From Aquibacillus koreensis (GTDB lineage Bacteria; Bacillota; Bacilli; Bacillales; Amphibacillaceae), in NCBI RefSeq assembly GCF_025154055.1, contig NZ_JAOALK010000041.1, positions 1 through 64,000 of the forward strand: DNA of 64,000 bases, written 5' to 3'. A program made the position numbers and the translations under genes. This document shows, one piece after another, positions 48,626 through 57,970 of this stretch. A model generated the notes under the pieces. That model did no database searches. It had not been told where the DNA came from and worked only from the letters and a program-made list of their open reading frames with translations. The first letter of the stretch is position 1. Each line of letters begins with the position of its first letter.

Positions 48626-50023
48626 CTAGTTTGTTATTCTTGTAATCAACTTCTTAAGTCGTTCTCCAGACAAACTAAAGTCAGGGTAAGCATATTCAAT
48701 GAATTTGTCCTGTTTTGCTTTCATAATGCTTCTCCATTTCTCATCATTAGAGTATTTAATAATTAATTCTGCTAACATTTCAGGATCAAGTTGAACTGCA
48801 TCCCCTAAACTATTAAAATAGCCTGTATAACTCGGTAACTTATTATGCAATATAAATACAGGTTTGTTTACTAACATAGCTTCTAAAGCAACCGTTGAAG
48901 TATAGGAAACTACAAAATCAATGTTTGGTAAAATATCATAAAGTTCTAATCCTTGCGTAGAATGAACGAAAGCAAATTCCTTAGTCAAATCATGAGGAAC
49001 TTCATTCGTAAAATCCTTAATTAATATATTTACATTCATTTTTTTCACTATAGTATTTATCAATATCCTCCATTTTCCGATACTACGTTTTTCTCGTACG
49101 ACGATTAATAAAGACTCTTTACCCTTATCAAGACCTAGTTTTTTGTAAAAATTTGATTTCGAAATAGAAGGAGGTTTAAACGCTTGATCGAATCTAGGAT
49201 GACCAATTATTTCACATGAATTATTTGGAATACCTAACCTTTGGTACCAATCTACCTCAAATTGGCCATAAACAGCATCGATAGTAGCTATTTTGGGAAT
49301 ATATCCAAACTCATTCCCAATTATTCCATGTTGCATACATATGGTAGGTATTCCGCTCGCTGTTGCTATTAATGTAACGACACGACCAAAATGATTAGGA
49401 CTAGATGTAATAATACAGGATGGAGAAATATCTTCAATCATCTTGTGAACTATCTCGATTTGATTAACAATTGCGGCTAATTTTGATAATAATATTTTTT
49501 GAAATGTATCATTTTTATATAAATGATGAGAGCCAAATGACCTCAATATTAACTTTGCTTGATATTGAATTTGAATAATAGCTTTCTTCTTATTTGTTTT
49601 GAAATCATCTATATGACTAACCGGAATGTTTAACTCCTTTATGTTCCTCTCCCTATTACTCGTCATAAGGATAACCGTTTTTTGGGGTTCGAAATAGTCA
49701 TTATATGTTTCATTTGGAAATCGAATTAATGAGTCATTAATTACTAAAACATTTCCAGTTGTTTTCTTAACAGACTGTTGTTTTTTAATAGTTGTTATAT
49801 ACTGATTAAAAGCAACTTGTATGTCACTTTGATTTGATACCTTATTTCTTACTCGTTCACTAAATTTGTTTTCGTGTAATGCATGCCATATTTTTTCGTT
49901 TTTTCTTATTAAGCTAGGAAAGTGAATGAAATAAGATAAAGAATACCCTTTATATTTTATATCTTTAAAATCATGAATAAAATCAAGATATAAGGACCAA
50001 TAATTTTGCAAATAAGTTTTCAT
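48626..50023 (-). CDS. Putative surface-glycan transferase, paralogue A
   Basis: 465 aa from ATG 50023. The C-terminal 250 residues form a GT-B-like domain as in CDP-glycerol transferase/SpsB-like and capsule KpsS-like proteins: TICMQHGIIGNEFGYIPKIA, IIGHPRFDQ, KESLLIVVREKRS, then VVSYTSTVALEAMLVNKPVFIL. The N-terminus (NYWSLYLDFIHDF, YKGYSLSYFIHFPSLI) is shared with the next gene, so the two are tandem duplicates. Likely transfers pseudaminic acid or another sugar to the spore or cell surface; donor unproven. Confidence 0.72.
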   Translation of the reverse strand: MKTYLQNYWSLYLDFIHDFKDIKYKGYSLSYFIHFPSLIRKNEKIWHALHENKFSERVRNKVSNQSDIQVAFNQYITTIKKQQSVKKTTGNVLVINDSLIRFPNETYNDYFEPQKTVILMTSNRERNIKELNIPVSHIDDFKTNKKKAIIQIQYQAKLILRSFGSHHLYKNDTFQKILLSKLAAIVNQIEIVHKMIEDISPSCIITSSPNHFGRVVTLIATASGIPTICMQHGIIGNEFGYIPKIATIDAVYGQFEVDWYQRLGIPNNSCEIIGHPRFDQAFKPPSISKSNFYKKLGLDKGKESLLIVVREKRSIGKWRILINTIVKKMNVNILIKDFTNEVPHDLTKEFAFVHSTQGLELYDILPNIDFVVSYTSTVALEAMLVNKPVFILHNKLPSYTGYFNSLGDAVQLDPEMLAELIIKYSNDEKWRSIMKAKQDKFIEYAYPDFSLSGERLKKLITRITN

Positions 50024-50038
50024 TCTTCTACCTCCTCT

Positions 50039-51667
50039 CTAGCTTGTTAATTTTTGAATTAGTTTTTGTAATCGATCTCCAGATTTATCAGTATCAGGAT
50101 ACGCATATTGCAGAAAGATTTTACGATTCTTTTTTGAATGTTTTTTAAATTTTGAATTGGTAAAATACTCTACAATATACCTTCCTAAGATTCTTGGCTC
50201 TTTTTGTAATAAACTCCCTAATCTTTGATAATAATCTGTATCTCCGATTACACCCTTATTTAAAATGAACACTTCTTTATTTGCTAACATCGCTTCTAAA
50301 CCTACTGTAGATGAATACGCTACTACCAGATCAACGTGAGGAAATATATCATAAATATCCATTCTTTCAGTTGAATAAACATTTGAAAACTCTTTAGTTA
50401 ATCTATGAGGCTGTTTGCTCGGATAATTTTTAATTAAAAAATTCACATTTAAATTATTTGAAATAGTTCTTATTAGTTGACGCCAACTGTTATTATCTGC
50501 ATCCCCTCTAACAGCAATCAATATTGCTTTTCTCCTAGGATTAACACCTAATTTCTTAAGAAACTTAGCCCTCGATTTTCTAGAAGGCTTAAACACTTGG
50601 TCAAACCTTGGATGTCCTATAATTTCGATACCATTTCGTGGAGCACCCATCTTCTTATACCAATCGCGCTCAAAATTCCCATAGACAGCATCAATTGTTG
50701 CTATTTTAGGAAGATATCCCAGTTCACTTGAGATGATGCCATGTTGCATACAAATAGTAGGTATTCCTCGTTTTGCAGCAGCAATAGCTAGAATTCTGTT
50801 TATATAGCTATGTGTAGTAGATACAATAATACAGGAAACAGAAACCTTTTCTAGAAAACGCTCAGACATTTCTACATAATTAATTACTGTAGCTATCATA
50901 TTTAAAAACCATTTTTGAAATTCATTCTTATCGTAAAAGAAGTGACCCTTGTAAGAATCAAACAGATCTATAGCTTTTTTTTGAACTTGATTTATTGATT
51001 CTTTTACATTCACTTCATAATTGCTTAAATAGTAGTTTGACATTTTTCTTTTTATATATTGAGTATTAATGTTGTTCTCTGTTCGTTTTTTTCTAAGGTT
51101 CTCCCAATTCATATTCCAGTTAACAACATCGAGTAAAGATTTCGCTCGTAATTTTTTGGGTTGTGATATGTTTTCTTTTAATGATTTTGCTCTATACTTT
51201 TGATATTTCTTTTCATCAGTTCTCATTCTGAAGTTGTTCCGAGTATATTTATCTATTTTATCTTTATTTTTGTAATAATATGGTGTTTGTTTTACTTTAC
51301 CTAATTTGGTACCGAGTATAATTGTTTTAGATGGATTAAAATATTCCATTATAGAATTGTAAGGAATGCGCAATAATTTATCAGAATGTATTACAACCTT
51401 TCCATCTTTATTCGTTTGCAAGGGATTCTCGTGCAATTTAATAAAATGGTTAAATACTTCTTGAAACTCTTTCTGATTACTGATTTGATGTTTTAAATTT
51501 TTGGAGAAATCATCGCTTTTTAATTCATTTAACAGTTGGTCATCTTTTAAAATCAAACTAGGAAGATGACATAAATATGGTAATGATATCCCTTTATATT
51601 CTATTTCTTCGAAGTCTTCCAAGAAATCCATATATAAAGACCAATAATTTTTTATAAAGGTATCCAT
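50039..51667 (-). CDS. Putative surface-glycan transferase, paralogue B
   Basis: 542 aa. Same layout as paralogue A (NYWSLYMDFLEDFEEIEYKG at the start; TICMQHGIISSELGYLPKIA; GHPRFDQVFKPSRKS; VVAYSSTVGLEAMLANKEVFIL), but with an extra Lys/Arg/Tyr-rich segment of about 80 residues (about 130-215), which could bind acidic glycan or membrane. Ends 15 bp before paralogue A; starts 25 bp after pseB. Same uncertainty on donor and acceptor. Confidence 0.72.
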   Translation of the reverse strand: MDTFIKNYWSLYMDFLEDFEEIEYKGISLPYLCHLPSLILKDDQLLNELKSDDFSKNLKHQISNQKEFQEVFNHFIKLHENPLQTNKDGKVVIHSDKLLRIPYNSIMEYFNPSKTIILGTKLGKVKQTPYYYKNKDKIDKYTRNNFRMRTDEKKYQKYRAKSLKENISQPKKLRAKSLLDVVNWNMNWENLRKKRTENNINTQYIKRKMSNYYLSNYEVNVKESINQVQKKAIDLFDSYKGHFFYDKNEFQKWFLNMIATVINYVEMSERFLEKVSVSCIIVSTTHSYINRILAIAAAKRGIPTICMQHGIISSELGYLPKIATIDAVYGNFERDWYKKMGAPRNGIEIIGHPRFDQVFKPSRKSRAKFLKKLGVNPRRKAILIAVRGDADNNSWRQLIRTISNNLNVNFLIKNYPSKQPHRLTKEFSNVYSTERMDIYDIFPHVDLVVAYSSTVGLEAMLANKEVFILNKGVIGDTDYYQRLGSLLQKEPRILGRYIVEYFTNSKFKKHSKKNRKIFLQYAYPDTDKSGDRLQKLIQKLTS

Positions 51668-51692
51668 GTGTCTGCTCCTTCTATAACTCCAC

Positions 51693-52703
51693 CTATATTA
51701 GAGAGGATTCTTTAAGCAATAAACGTAAACTCTGCACGTCTAAAGGCTTTTGTCCCTTAGAACTATAAGTGCCAGCACTTGCTTTTTTCATGTTTGGATA
51801 ATGTTCTATTGATCTATCTTTAGCGGGAATGATGTACATATCAGGTAATTCCAGTGCCGTTTTAGATTCATCCACAGTCATTAATTCTTCATACATTTTT
51901 TCTCCTGACCTTAATCCAATAATTTTAACTTCTACCTCTTTTTTGTTCATACCATGCTTGTTGCAAACCTCCTCTATTAAAGTGTCTGCCAAGATTCCTA
52001 GTTTAATTACAGGCATTTTTAAAACAAAAACCTCACCACCCTTTGCTTCTTTCAAAGCCTTTAATGTCAATTCTGTTGCCTGATTTACAGACATCATAAA
52101 TCGAGTCATAGACATATCAGTTATGAAAATCTTCTTATCTTCTAGTATCTGCTTGTTAAATAAGGGAATGACAGACCCCCTCGATCCCATAACATTTCCA
52201 AACCGAACGCTTGCAAAAATAGTTTTTTCGTCTGAATAATTAGATACCTTTGAGGAGATTAACCTTTCTGCTATTAGTTTCGTTGCACCATACGTATTAG
52301 TAGGTGCGATCGCTTTATCAGAACTAGTAAATATCACTTTTTTTACACGGTTTACTATTGCAGATTGAATGACATTATTTGTTCCTTGTATATTAGTTCT
52401 TACAGCCTCAAATGGATTATTTTCGCACGAATCAACGTGCTTCATTGCAGCTGTGTGTATAACATAATCAATGTCATTCATAGCATCGAATAAGCTATCA
52501 TAATTACGAATATCTCCAATAATATAACGTATCGTTTTATGGTCACCTAATTCAATTTTACATTGCTGTTGTTTATATTCATCTCTACTAAATATTCTAA
52601 TAGTATCGGGATTTTCTTTTAGAATATGTTTTACAATGTTTTTGCCAATCGTTCCGGTCCCTCCGATAACTAACACTTTCTTCCCTTCAAAAAACACGTT
52701 CAT
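51693..52703 (-). CDS. pseB: UDP-GlcNAc 4,6-dehydratase, inverting
   Basis: 336 aa. First step of pseudaminic acid synthesis: dehydrates UDP-GlcNAc with C5 inversion. Extended SDR: GGTGTIGKNIV, HTAAMKHVDSCENNPFEAVRTN (the Met/Lys version typical of inverting dehydratases), YGATKLIAERL, FGNVMGSRGSVIPLF, and the C-terminal IGLRSGEKMYEEL. Promoter-proximal gene of the - strand cluster; site GGAGAGG before ATG 52703. Confidence 0.94.
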   Translation of the reverse strand: MNVFFEGKKVLVIGGTGTIGKNIVKHILKENPDTIRIFSRDEYKQQQCKIELGDHKTIRYIIGDIRNYDSLFDAMNDIDYVIHTAAMKHVDSCENNPFEAVRTNIQGTNNVIQSAIVNRVKKVIFTSSDKAIAPTNTYGATKLIAERLISSKVSNYSDEKTIFASVRFGNVMGSRGSVIPLFNKQILEDKKIFITDMSMTRFMMSVNQATELTLKALKEAKGGEVFVLKMPVIKLGILADTLIEEVCNKHGMNKKEVEVKIIGLRSGEKMYEELMTVDESKTALELPDMYIIPAKDRSIEHYPNMKKASAGTYSSKGQKPLDVQSLRLLLKESSLI

Positions 52704-53347
52704 CCTCTCCTTCTTACTAGGCGTAGTAGTAAATAAGCGGTTTTAATACTTATGTATATTAAAAAGTTCTTTATTAGATAAAGACCACGGCCTATTAATC
52801 TCACCCATTTTATATTTTGGATAATAGACTATTAGACATTGTCCTATTATTTTCATCAGCAGAAATAAAAGTTACTAGGTATCCAGAAATAAAGGTCAAT
52901 TAATAAAAGGTAAGATTTGATTAAATTCACATCCACTATCGATAACAGAGAAAATGAGTGCAAAATATGTTAAATCGTTTTGAAAATAATACAGCAAAAG
53001 ACCTTTTCACAATGAATCAACGTGAAAAGGTCCTAATTTTAGTCTATTCTGTTAAACACTTATTGTTGTTTAATCTTTAATTGGTGGGTCAGCAAGGAAT
53101 GTTCATCTCAACATCCCCACTTTCATCTGCTCCAATTTAGAAAATAAGGCAAGTGAATGATAAATTACAATTTAGAATAACTCTAGTACATACGCCTTTA
53201 AATAATCAAAAAACCACTTATTTGTCACGAAATAATCTAAAAGTAATAGAATAATATTGTGAAGTATTTAGCGATTAGTATAGATTTTATAGTCATACAA
53301 TCAAATGGGAAATTTTATTAATTTGAAGTAAAGGAGTGTAATTTATA
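52704..53347. other. Intergenic region with one strong hairpin
   Basis: About 640 bp between divergent genes. It must contain the pseB promoter (- strand) and the promoter of the coiled-coil gene (+ strand). The only clear structure is an 11-bp perfect stem at 53000-53032 (GACCTTTTCAC / GTGAAAAGGTC), with TTTT on its - strand side. No ORF is attached to it. Confidence 0.5.
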
Positions 53348-53737
53348 ATGAATGAACAGGAGCTTCTTCATGAAGTCCAATTAATGACTGAGATTTTAAA
53401 TCAACTTCATCAAGATGTAAATGAGATGAAAGAAGAAGTGGAAGATTTTCAAATTTCCGAATTGGTAACACAAGTAAATGAGTTAATAATGAAGATGGAA
53501 GATAATTTTAGCAGAATTAATAATGAGATCGATTTGCAAAGAAATGAATTAATCCAATTAAAAGAACAGATTAATACAAAGGATCAAGATCATAGCGTAA
53601 ACCCAGCCACCTCTGAATTTAGAAGAATGCAAAGCATTCTACAAACTTCCCAAAATATTGAAACAAAAAAAGCACCTAGTACTAATGTAATTAATAGGAA
53701 CACAGGGAAGAAATTCAAATCTAAAAAGCACAAATAG
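53348..53737 (+). CDS. Coiled-coil protein, probable spore-surface component
   Basis: 129 aa behind AAAGGAGTG. Residues about 1-75 are heptad-rich (LLHEVQLMTEILNQLHQDV, IDLQRNELIQLKEQI). The tail is polar and ends in lysines. The segment DLQRNELIQLKEQI ... SEFRRMQSIL is repeated as DLKKNEIIQLKENL ... SEFRQIQNLF in the 365-aa protein at 56252, so the two are related. Spore location is inferred from the neighbours. Confidence 0.65.
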   Translation: MNEQELLHEVQLMTEILNQLHQDVNEMKEEVEDFQISELVTQVNELIMKMEDNFSRINNEIDLQRNELIQLKEQINTKDQDHSVNPATSEFRRMQSILQTSQNIETKKAPSTNVINRNTGKKFKSKKHK

Positions 53738-53858
53738 AAAATGCGAATGAAAAAACTGTTGTTTTCACAACTTTAATGGTCTTAGTAGTATAGATCATAG
53801 ATGAAAGTACACTAAGGATTTATATCATTTTACACCTTGTTTTGGCATCAACTTTTTT

Positions 53859-53900
53859 AAACCCTCTATATAAGTCTACCTCTAACTAAATAGAGGGTTT
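53859..53900. terminator. Hairpin between convergent genes
   Basis: AAACCCTCTAT (53859-53869) against ATAGAGGGTTT (53890-53900), followed by ATTTAATT on the + strand. Shared by the coiled-coil gene and the opposing carbohydrate gene. Confidence 0.65.
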
Positions 53901-53919
53901 ATTTAATTAAAAGGGAATT

Positions 53920-55212
53920 TTAACTTCCTGAGCTACTTTGAACTTGATAAAGATTGTTTCCTATTCTATTAATTTCCATACTATTATGAACGCCTTCTAT
54001 TTTATCTAATTTGTTATAAAGACTATGTATCTCCGTTTCTGTAAGATGAAAATTCCGTTTATATTTCTTCTTACTTACTTTTATTTCCGAGTTGCCAATG
54101 TTGCCTGTTGGAATGTCTTCATGCGTGATGTTTTGCAACTTTATCGTGTTACATAAATCTATGATGGACTCATACGAATAGTTATCTTTCGACCATTGAA
54201 TATAAGAAAATAGCTCTCTCTCTGTATCCTCTACTTCATTCTCGTCAAAGTTATTTTCATTTATATTTGGCTGATCAAGTAAATGGCTCAAATAATTTTG
54301 AACGGATGTAATCGAGGTTGCCTTAACACCTAATGTATTCGGAAGGTTTGATTCAATTTTATTCGTAGTAATTGGAACATAAGAGATAACTGGCTTACCT
54401 AGCAAAAATGCTTCGATTCCAGAAGTACACCCATTGTGTATTATTACTCTGGAAGCTAATATCCACTTAATAATATTGCCTTCATGAATTACATGTACAT
54501 TTTTATACTGAGATAAAGCCTTACGATATGAGGAGAAATCCTCACCGGGATGAGGTCGAACTATAAAGTTTAAGTCTGGAAATTTTTCGCATATATTCTT
54601 TATCATTTCTATAAAATAATAAAACAGTTTCTTTATATGCCTGAAATGAACATTCTCTTTCTTTCCATTGGCAGAATTATATTGAGAAAAACGAGTATTA
54701 ATTAATACAAAATCGCCATGCAGTTGTTTAATATTTTCAGCATCATCATTATATATGTCTCTGAATTTAGGTTTCAACAAATCAAATCTAGGATTTCCAA
54801 CTACATGACACTTCTCTCGATATTCTGGATATGCATCAATAATTATATCTTTTTGATTTCCCCCCCAACAGTATTCATGCGTCACGAGTTGTAGCATGTC
54901 TTTTTTCATTCTATCCCTAAGGTATCTTTTTCTATTCATAATTAAGCCTTCTTCATCTAATTCTACTACCGTATGACCATTGTTTATCGCACTCGTTATT
55001 ACCCTTTTTCTAAAACCGTGTGGATAACCTTTGGAAAAGAAAATTCCCTGTTTAAATTTTCCCGTTGCTATTTCAACCATCTCATGATCACCTATTACTA
55101 CAAGAAAACCATTTTTAGCTGCATAATATGCAAGCAATAATTTCGCATCCAACTCTCTCACTTTCACTTCTACTGGCAAATAAATAATTCCCTTTTTCAT
55201 TACATTATGCAA
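53920..55212 (-). CDS. Surface carbohydrate biosynthesis protein
   Basis: 430 aa; TTG 55212 is preferred, ATG 55200 is possible. N-terminal IIYLPVEVKVRELDAKLLLAYYAAKNGF (in pieces), the opening of the surface-carbohydrate-biosynthesis family, then FSKGYPHGF, the GNPRFDLL motif, NFIVRPHPGEDFSSYR and HNGCTSGIEAFLLGKPVISY (GT-B nucleotide site). Distantly like the two transferases at 48.6-51.7 kb. The last 100 residues are family-specific. Likely a glycosyl- or glycerophosphotransferase for spore or cell-surface glycan. Confidence 0.8.
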   Translation of the reverse strand: MHNVMKKGIIYLPVEVKVRELDAKLLLAYYAAKNGFLVVIGDHEMVEIATGKFKQGIFFSKGYPHGFRKRVITSAINNGHTVVELDEEGLIMNRKRYLRDRMKKDMLQLVTHEYCWGGNQKDIIIDAYPEYREKCHVVGNPRFDLLKPKFRDIYNDDAENIKQLHGDFVLINTRFSQYNSANGKKENVHFRHIKKLFYYFIEMIKNICEKFPDLNFIVRPHPGEDFSSYRKALSQYKNVHVIHEGNIIKWILASRVIIHNGCTSGIEAFLLGKPVISYVPITTNKIESNLPNTLGVKATSITSVQNYLSHLLDQPNINENNFDENEVEDTERELFSYIQWSKDNYSYESIIDLCNTIKLQNITHEDIPTGNIGNSEIKVSKKKYKRNFHLTETEIHSLYNKLDKIEGVHNSMEINRIGNNLYQVQSSSGS

Positions 55213-55329
55213 TGTTTTCCAACCCTTCTATGTATATATAACTAATCGTGATAAACAAAAAATTAAGAGAGGAAATTCTGCGAATTCCTCTCTTAATTAC
55301 TATGCAATGCATTTACCCCTTATTACCTA

Positions 55330-56010
55330 TCAACCGTTATTTCCGTTTTCATTGTTTGGAAAAACAATTGGACATTGTGGTGGTATTGTAGGAGTTGGGC
55401 ATGGAGGTATTGGTAAGATATCCCTTGGTTGACAAAAATCAGCTGTAATTTCAAGTGTCACATCATAAGTTGACTGAATGCTCTGACACAATCGCACTGA
55501 TACTGTTACATCAATTTCATCAACATCTGTTGTCGTTCCTGCATCACAAGTTGCTGTACAAACAAAGCAATCTAAATCAGTAAATGTTACATTGATATCA
55601 GTACCTTCTGGAGCACAAAGAATTGCCTGTTCACAGCGGGTAAAGTCTGCAGTTCCAACTTCAACAGTAGCTCCACCAAGCTCTGGTATTAAATCAACAA
55701 AAACGGTTACTTCAAAGTTTTTTCTGATATTTACTAGCTGCAATGTTACTTCTGCTCCATCAACTACAAATTGTTGATCTACTCGGTCAACGATAACAAT
55801 AGGATCAACTTCAGCAGGGCTAACCGTACATGACACGCTATTTATATCAATATCATCACATTCTAATTGATCACCTGTAATTGGGTTTAAAGGTAAATCT
55901 AAGTCCGACAAGCTTAAATCAAAATTTGCTTCATTGAGAATCCAGTCATATACTTTTTCTGTATTAATACAGAGTAACTCCTGCCCTCCATTTAAATTTC
56001 CTAATTGCAT
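55330..56010 (-). CDS. Cys-containing spore coat-like structural protein
   Basis: 226 aa behind GGAGGTG. Regular beta-rich protein with scattered Cys pairs (ELLCINTEKVYDWILNEANF, LECDDIDINSVSC, CEQAILCAPEG, CFVCTATCDAG) and a Pro/Cys-rich end (PIPPCPTPTIPPQCPIVFP). No signal peptide, so it acts in the mother cell. A sigma-K-like promoter precedes it (56046-56075). These traits suggest a cross-linked coat or exosporium protein; family not recognised. Confidence 0.62.
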   Translation of the reverse strand: MQLGNLNGGQELLCINTEKVYDWILNEANFDLSLSDLDLPLNPITGDQLECDDIDINSVSCTVSPAEVDPIVIVDRVDQQFVVDGAEVTLQLVNIRKNFEVTVFVDLIPELGGATVEVGTADFTRCEQAILCAPEGTDINVTFTDLDCFVCTATCDAGTTTDVDEIDVTVSVRLCQSIQSTYDVTLEITADFCQPRDILPIPPCPTPTIPPQCPIVFPNNENGNNG

Positions 56011-56045
56011 AAATAAAGCACCTCCAATATTATTAGTTACACTTA

Positions 56046-56075
56046 TACCTTATGAAATTGTGTAACGAAATGTTT
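56046..56075 (-). promoter_or_regulatory. Sigma-K-like promoter of the coat-like gene
   Basis: On the - strand CATAAGGTA (56046-56054) matches the sigma-K -10 CATANNNTA exactly. AAACA at 56071-56075 gives the -35 AC about 16 nt upstream. Late mother-cell expression is predicted. Confidence 0.55.
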
Positions 56076-56251
56076 GGGGAAAATGCTTAGTTATCATAAT
56101 AATTAAAAAGTTGTGCGAATATCCATATTACAATAGTTCTTCTTACAAAGAAGATTATATTCAAATTCACAAATTTTGATTATAGATATTCTGGTGTAAC
56201 AATCTGTTGATTCATCAATAGTATATTAATATGAAGAAAAGGGTGAGTTGT

Positions 56252-57328
56252 TTGTATCAATATAAATTATATAATTCAAACGACATTGAGAATTTACTAG
56301 CTGATTTGGAACTTTACAAGCAAACTTTAGACTCATTAGAAACAAATAACCCCTCAGCGGAATTACTACTAACCAAAAGAGAATTATCACAATTAAAAGT
56401 TAGATTCTCTAATATAAAAGGGGACATGAAAACGATGAAAGAAAACTATCAAGAAAAGATAAATGGTTATGAAAAGGAAAAACAAGATATTTTTAGTCAA
56501 ATTAAAATGATTAATAATACCTTAAATATTTTAAGACAAGATGTTTCTATGATTAATGGTGAATTAGAGAAAATACGAATTGAAGAGCTCCAGAAAACCC
56601 TTAAAATAAGCCTCCATAAATTGGATACACATTTAGATAGAATTATAGATGAGCTTGATTTAAAGAAGAATGAAATAATTCAATTAAAAGAGAATCTAGT
56701 TTCGAAACCAACTATAAAAAAAGATTCTCCAAAGATTTCTGAATTCAGACAAATACAAAACTTGTTTAACACAATAAATGACTATAATAATCAATTAGAT
56801 AACTATCCTCAAAACAATTCAAATCGTAAAAAAGCCAATCATCCGTTTTATGCAAAGCAGAATACGCCTAGAAATAACTCATTTCAGCACAAGCAGCACA
56901 CAAACTCATTTAATATTAACAAGGAATCTTCTGCGATTCCACTTGAACATCATAAAAACATTATCACTCGTACCACGACAACAAAAAGAAAAAACAAACA
57001 AAACGATGAAAAGAAAGTCGAAGAGAGCATTAACTCAAGAACTAATTTGGAGAAGAACCTCCCTACAGAAGTAAAAGATTACAATAGCACTAACGATACC
57101 GTTCAAGATAAAGAATCCAATATTAACCAAACTCATAAAAACGTTAGCGCAGATCAAACATCTAAAAAGTCTGAGGAATCTACCGAAGGAGAAAAAGCAC
57201 TAAATTCATCAAGTCAAGAAGATGAAATAAAAAAAGATGACAATTTAAATAATAAATCTAATAATAAAATTGAACTAACCCCATTCTTCTCATTTTTCAA
57301 AAAAAGGAAAGAAAATAATAATGAGTGA
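56252..57328 (+). CDS. Coiled-coil protein with polar tail, spore-surface candidate
   Basis: 358 aa from TTG 56252 (AAGGGTGAG at 56237-56245 fits); ATG 56231 would give 365 aa. Residues 15-150 are coiled coil (LADLELYKQTLDSLE, LKVRFSNIKGDMKTMKENYQEK). The second half is a low-complexity N/K/S/E/H-rich tail with no hydrophobic core, like spore coat morphogenetic tails. Shares a segment with the protein at 53348. Overlaps the JAMM peptidase gene by 8 bp, so translationally coupled. Confidence 0.66.
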   Translation: MYQYKLYNSNDIENLLADLELYKQTLDSLETNNPSAELLLTKRELSQLKVRFSNIKGDMKTMKENYQEKINGYEKEKQDIFSQIKMINNTLNILRQDVSMINGELEKIRIEELQKTLKISLHKLDTHLDRIIDELDLKKNEIIQLKENLVSKPTIKKDSPKISEFRQIQNLFNTINDYNNQLDNYPQNNSNRKKANHPFYAKQNTPRNNSFQHKQHTNSFNINKESSAIPLEHHKNIITRTTTTKRKNKQNDEKKVEESINSRTNLEKNLPTEVKDYNSTNDTVQDKESNINQTHKNVSADQTSKKSEESTEGEKALNSSSQEDEIKKDDNLNNKSNNKIELTPFFSFFKKRKENNNE

Positions 57329-57734
57329 TAAAGACATAATCATTCCACAAAGTATTTACAGTGAATTAATTGAGAAAAACCGTGATCTATTACCTTTTGA
57401 AGGATGTGGTATTTTATCAGGAAGTAATAGGTATGTAAAGACGGCTTGGTATTTGGACAATGAATTAAGATCTCCAAATCGTTTCTTTGTTAATAAGCAA
57501 ATAGTTGAGGATACGGTAATGAAAATTCAAGAAAAACAAGAAGATATATTAGCTGTTTATCATACCCATCCAAATACTTCTGCTATTCCTTCTAGTTTGG
57601 ACCTGAAGAACCACATAGATAACGAAATCGACATGGTAATCATTTCCTTTAAGTATAAAGAACCGATTTTAAAATGGTATAGCATTCATGGTGTAAAGTA
57701 TGCAGAACGCCTTTTTTTAATAGATAAATTATAA
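57321..57734 (+). CDS. JAMM/MPN (JAB1) metallopeptidase
   Basis: 137 aa. The zinc JAMM motif is complete: Glu in LPFEGCGILSG, His-x-His in VYHTHPNTSA, then Ser and Asp in IPSSLDLKNH. Small bacterial JAMM proteins cleave C-terminal peptide or isopeptide bonds (for example on ThiS/MoaD-like proteins). Coupled to the coiled-coil gene upstream, so processing of a spore-surface protein is a reasonable inference. No E1 or ubiquitin-like gene nearby. Confidence 0.88.
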   Translation: MSDKDIIIPQSIYSELIEKNRDLLPFEGCGILSGSNRYVKTAWYLDNELRSPNRFFVNKQIVEDTVMKIQEKQEDILAVYHTHPNTSAIPSSLDLKNHIDNEIDMVIISFKYKEPILKWYSIHGVKYAERLFLIDKL

Positions 57735-57800
57735 TAGACCAGTCATTATCTACATCTAAATACTATTATATAACATATTTTAAAAAGGAGTTGATTAATT

Positions 57801-57917
57801 ATGAAGGCAAAAATAATAACACGAAAGGCGGACAACACCTTACGTCGATCTAAAAAATCGGTTAAGCTTAGTACCTCCTCAACAAAAAAAAGTGGATGTT
57901 GTATGAAGTCAATATAG
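57801..57917 (+). CDS. 38-aa basic Cys-ending peptide
   Basis: ATG 57801 behind AAAAGGAG, closed by TAG 57915 and a strong terminator 13 bp later. Lys/Arg/Ser/Thr-rich with SGCCMKSI at the end. Small basic proteins of this kind are common in spores. Real-gene evidence: ribosome site plus terminator. Function unknown. Confidence 0.6.
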   Translation: MKAKIITRKADNTLRRSKKSVKLSTSSTKKSGCCMKSI

Positions 57918-57929
57918 TGTATGTTAATA

Positions 57930-57970
57930 AAGCTATCCATAGAAACTTACGTTTTATGGATAGCTTTTTT
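57930..57970 (+). terminator. Intrinsic terminator
   Basis: AAGCTATCCATA / TGGATAGCTT stem and TTTTTTT; ends the transcript of the coiled-coil, JAMM and small-peptide genes. Confidence 0.88.

Noticed and set aside
57746-57940. Minus-strand 64-codon ORF over the 38-aa peptide
   Set aside because: No ribosome site on that strand, and the + strand gene has both a site and a terminator.
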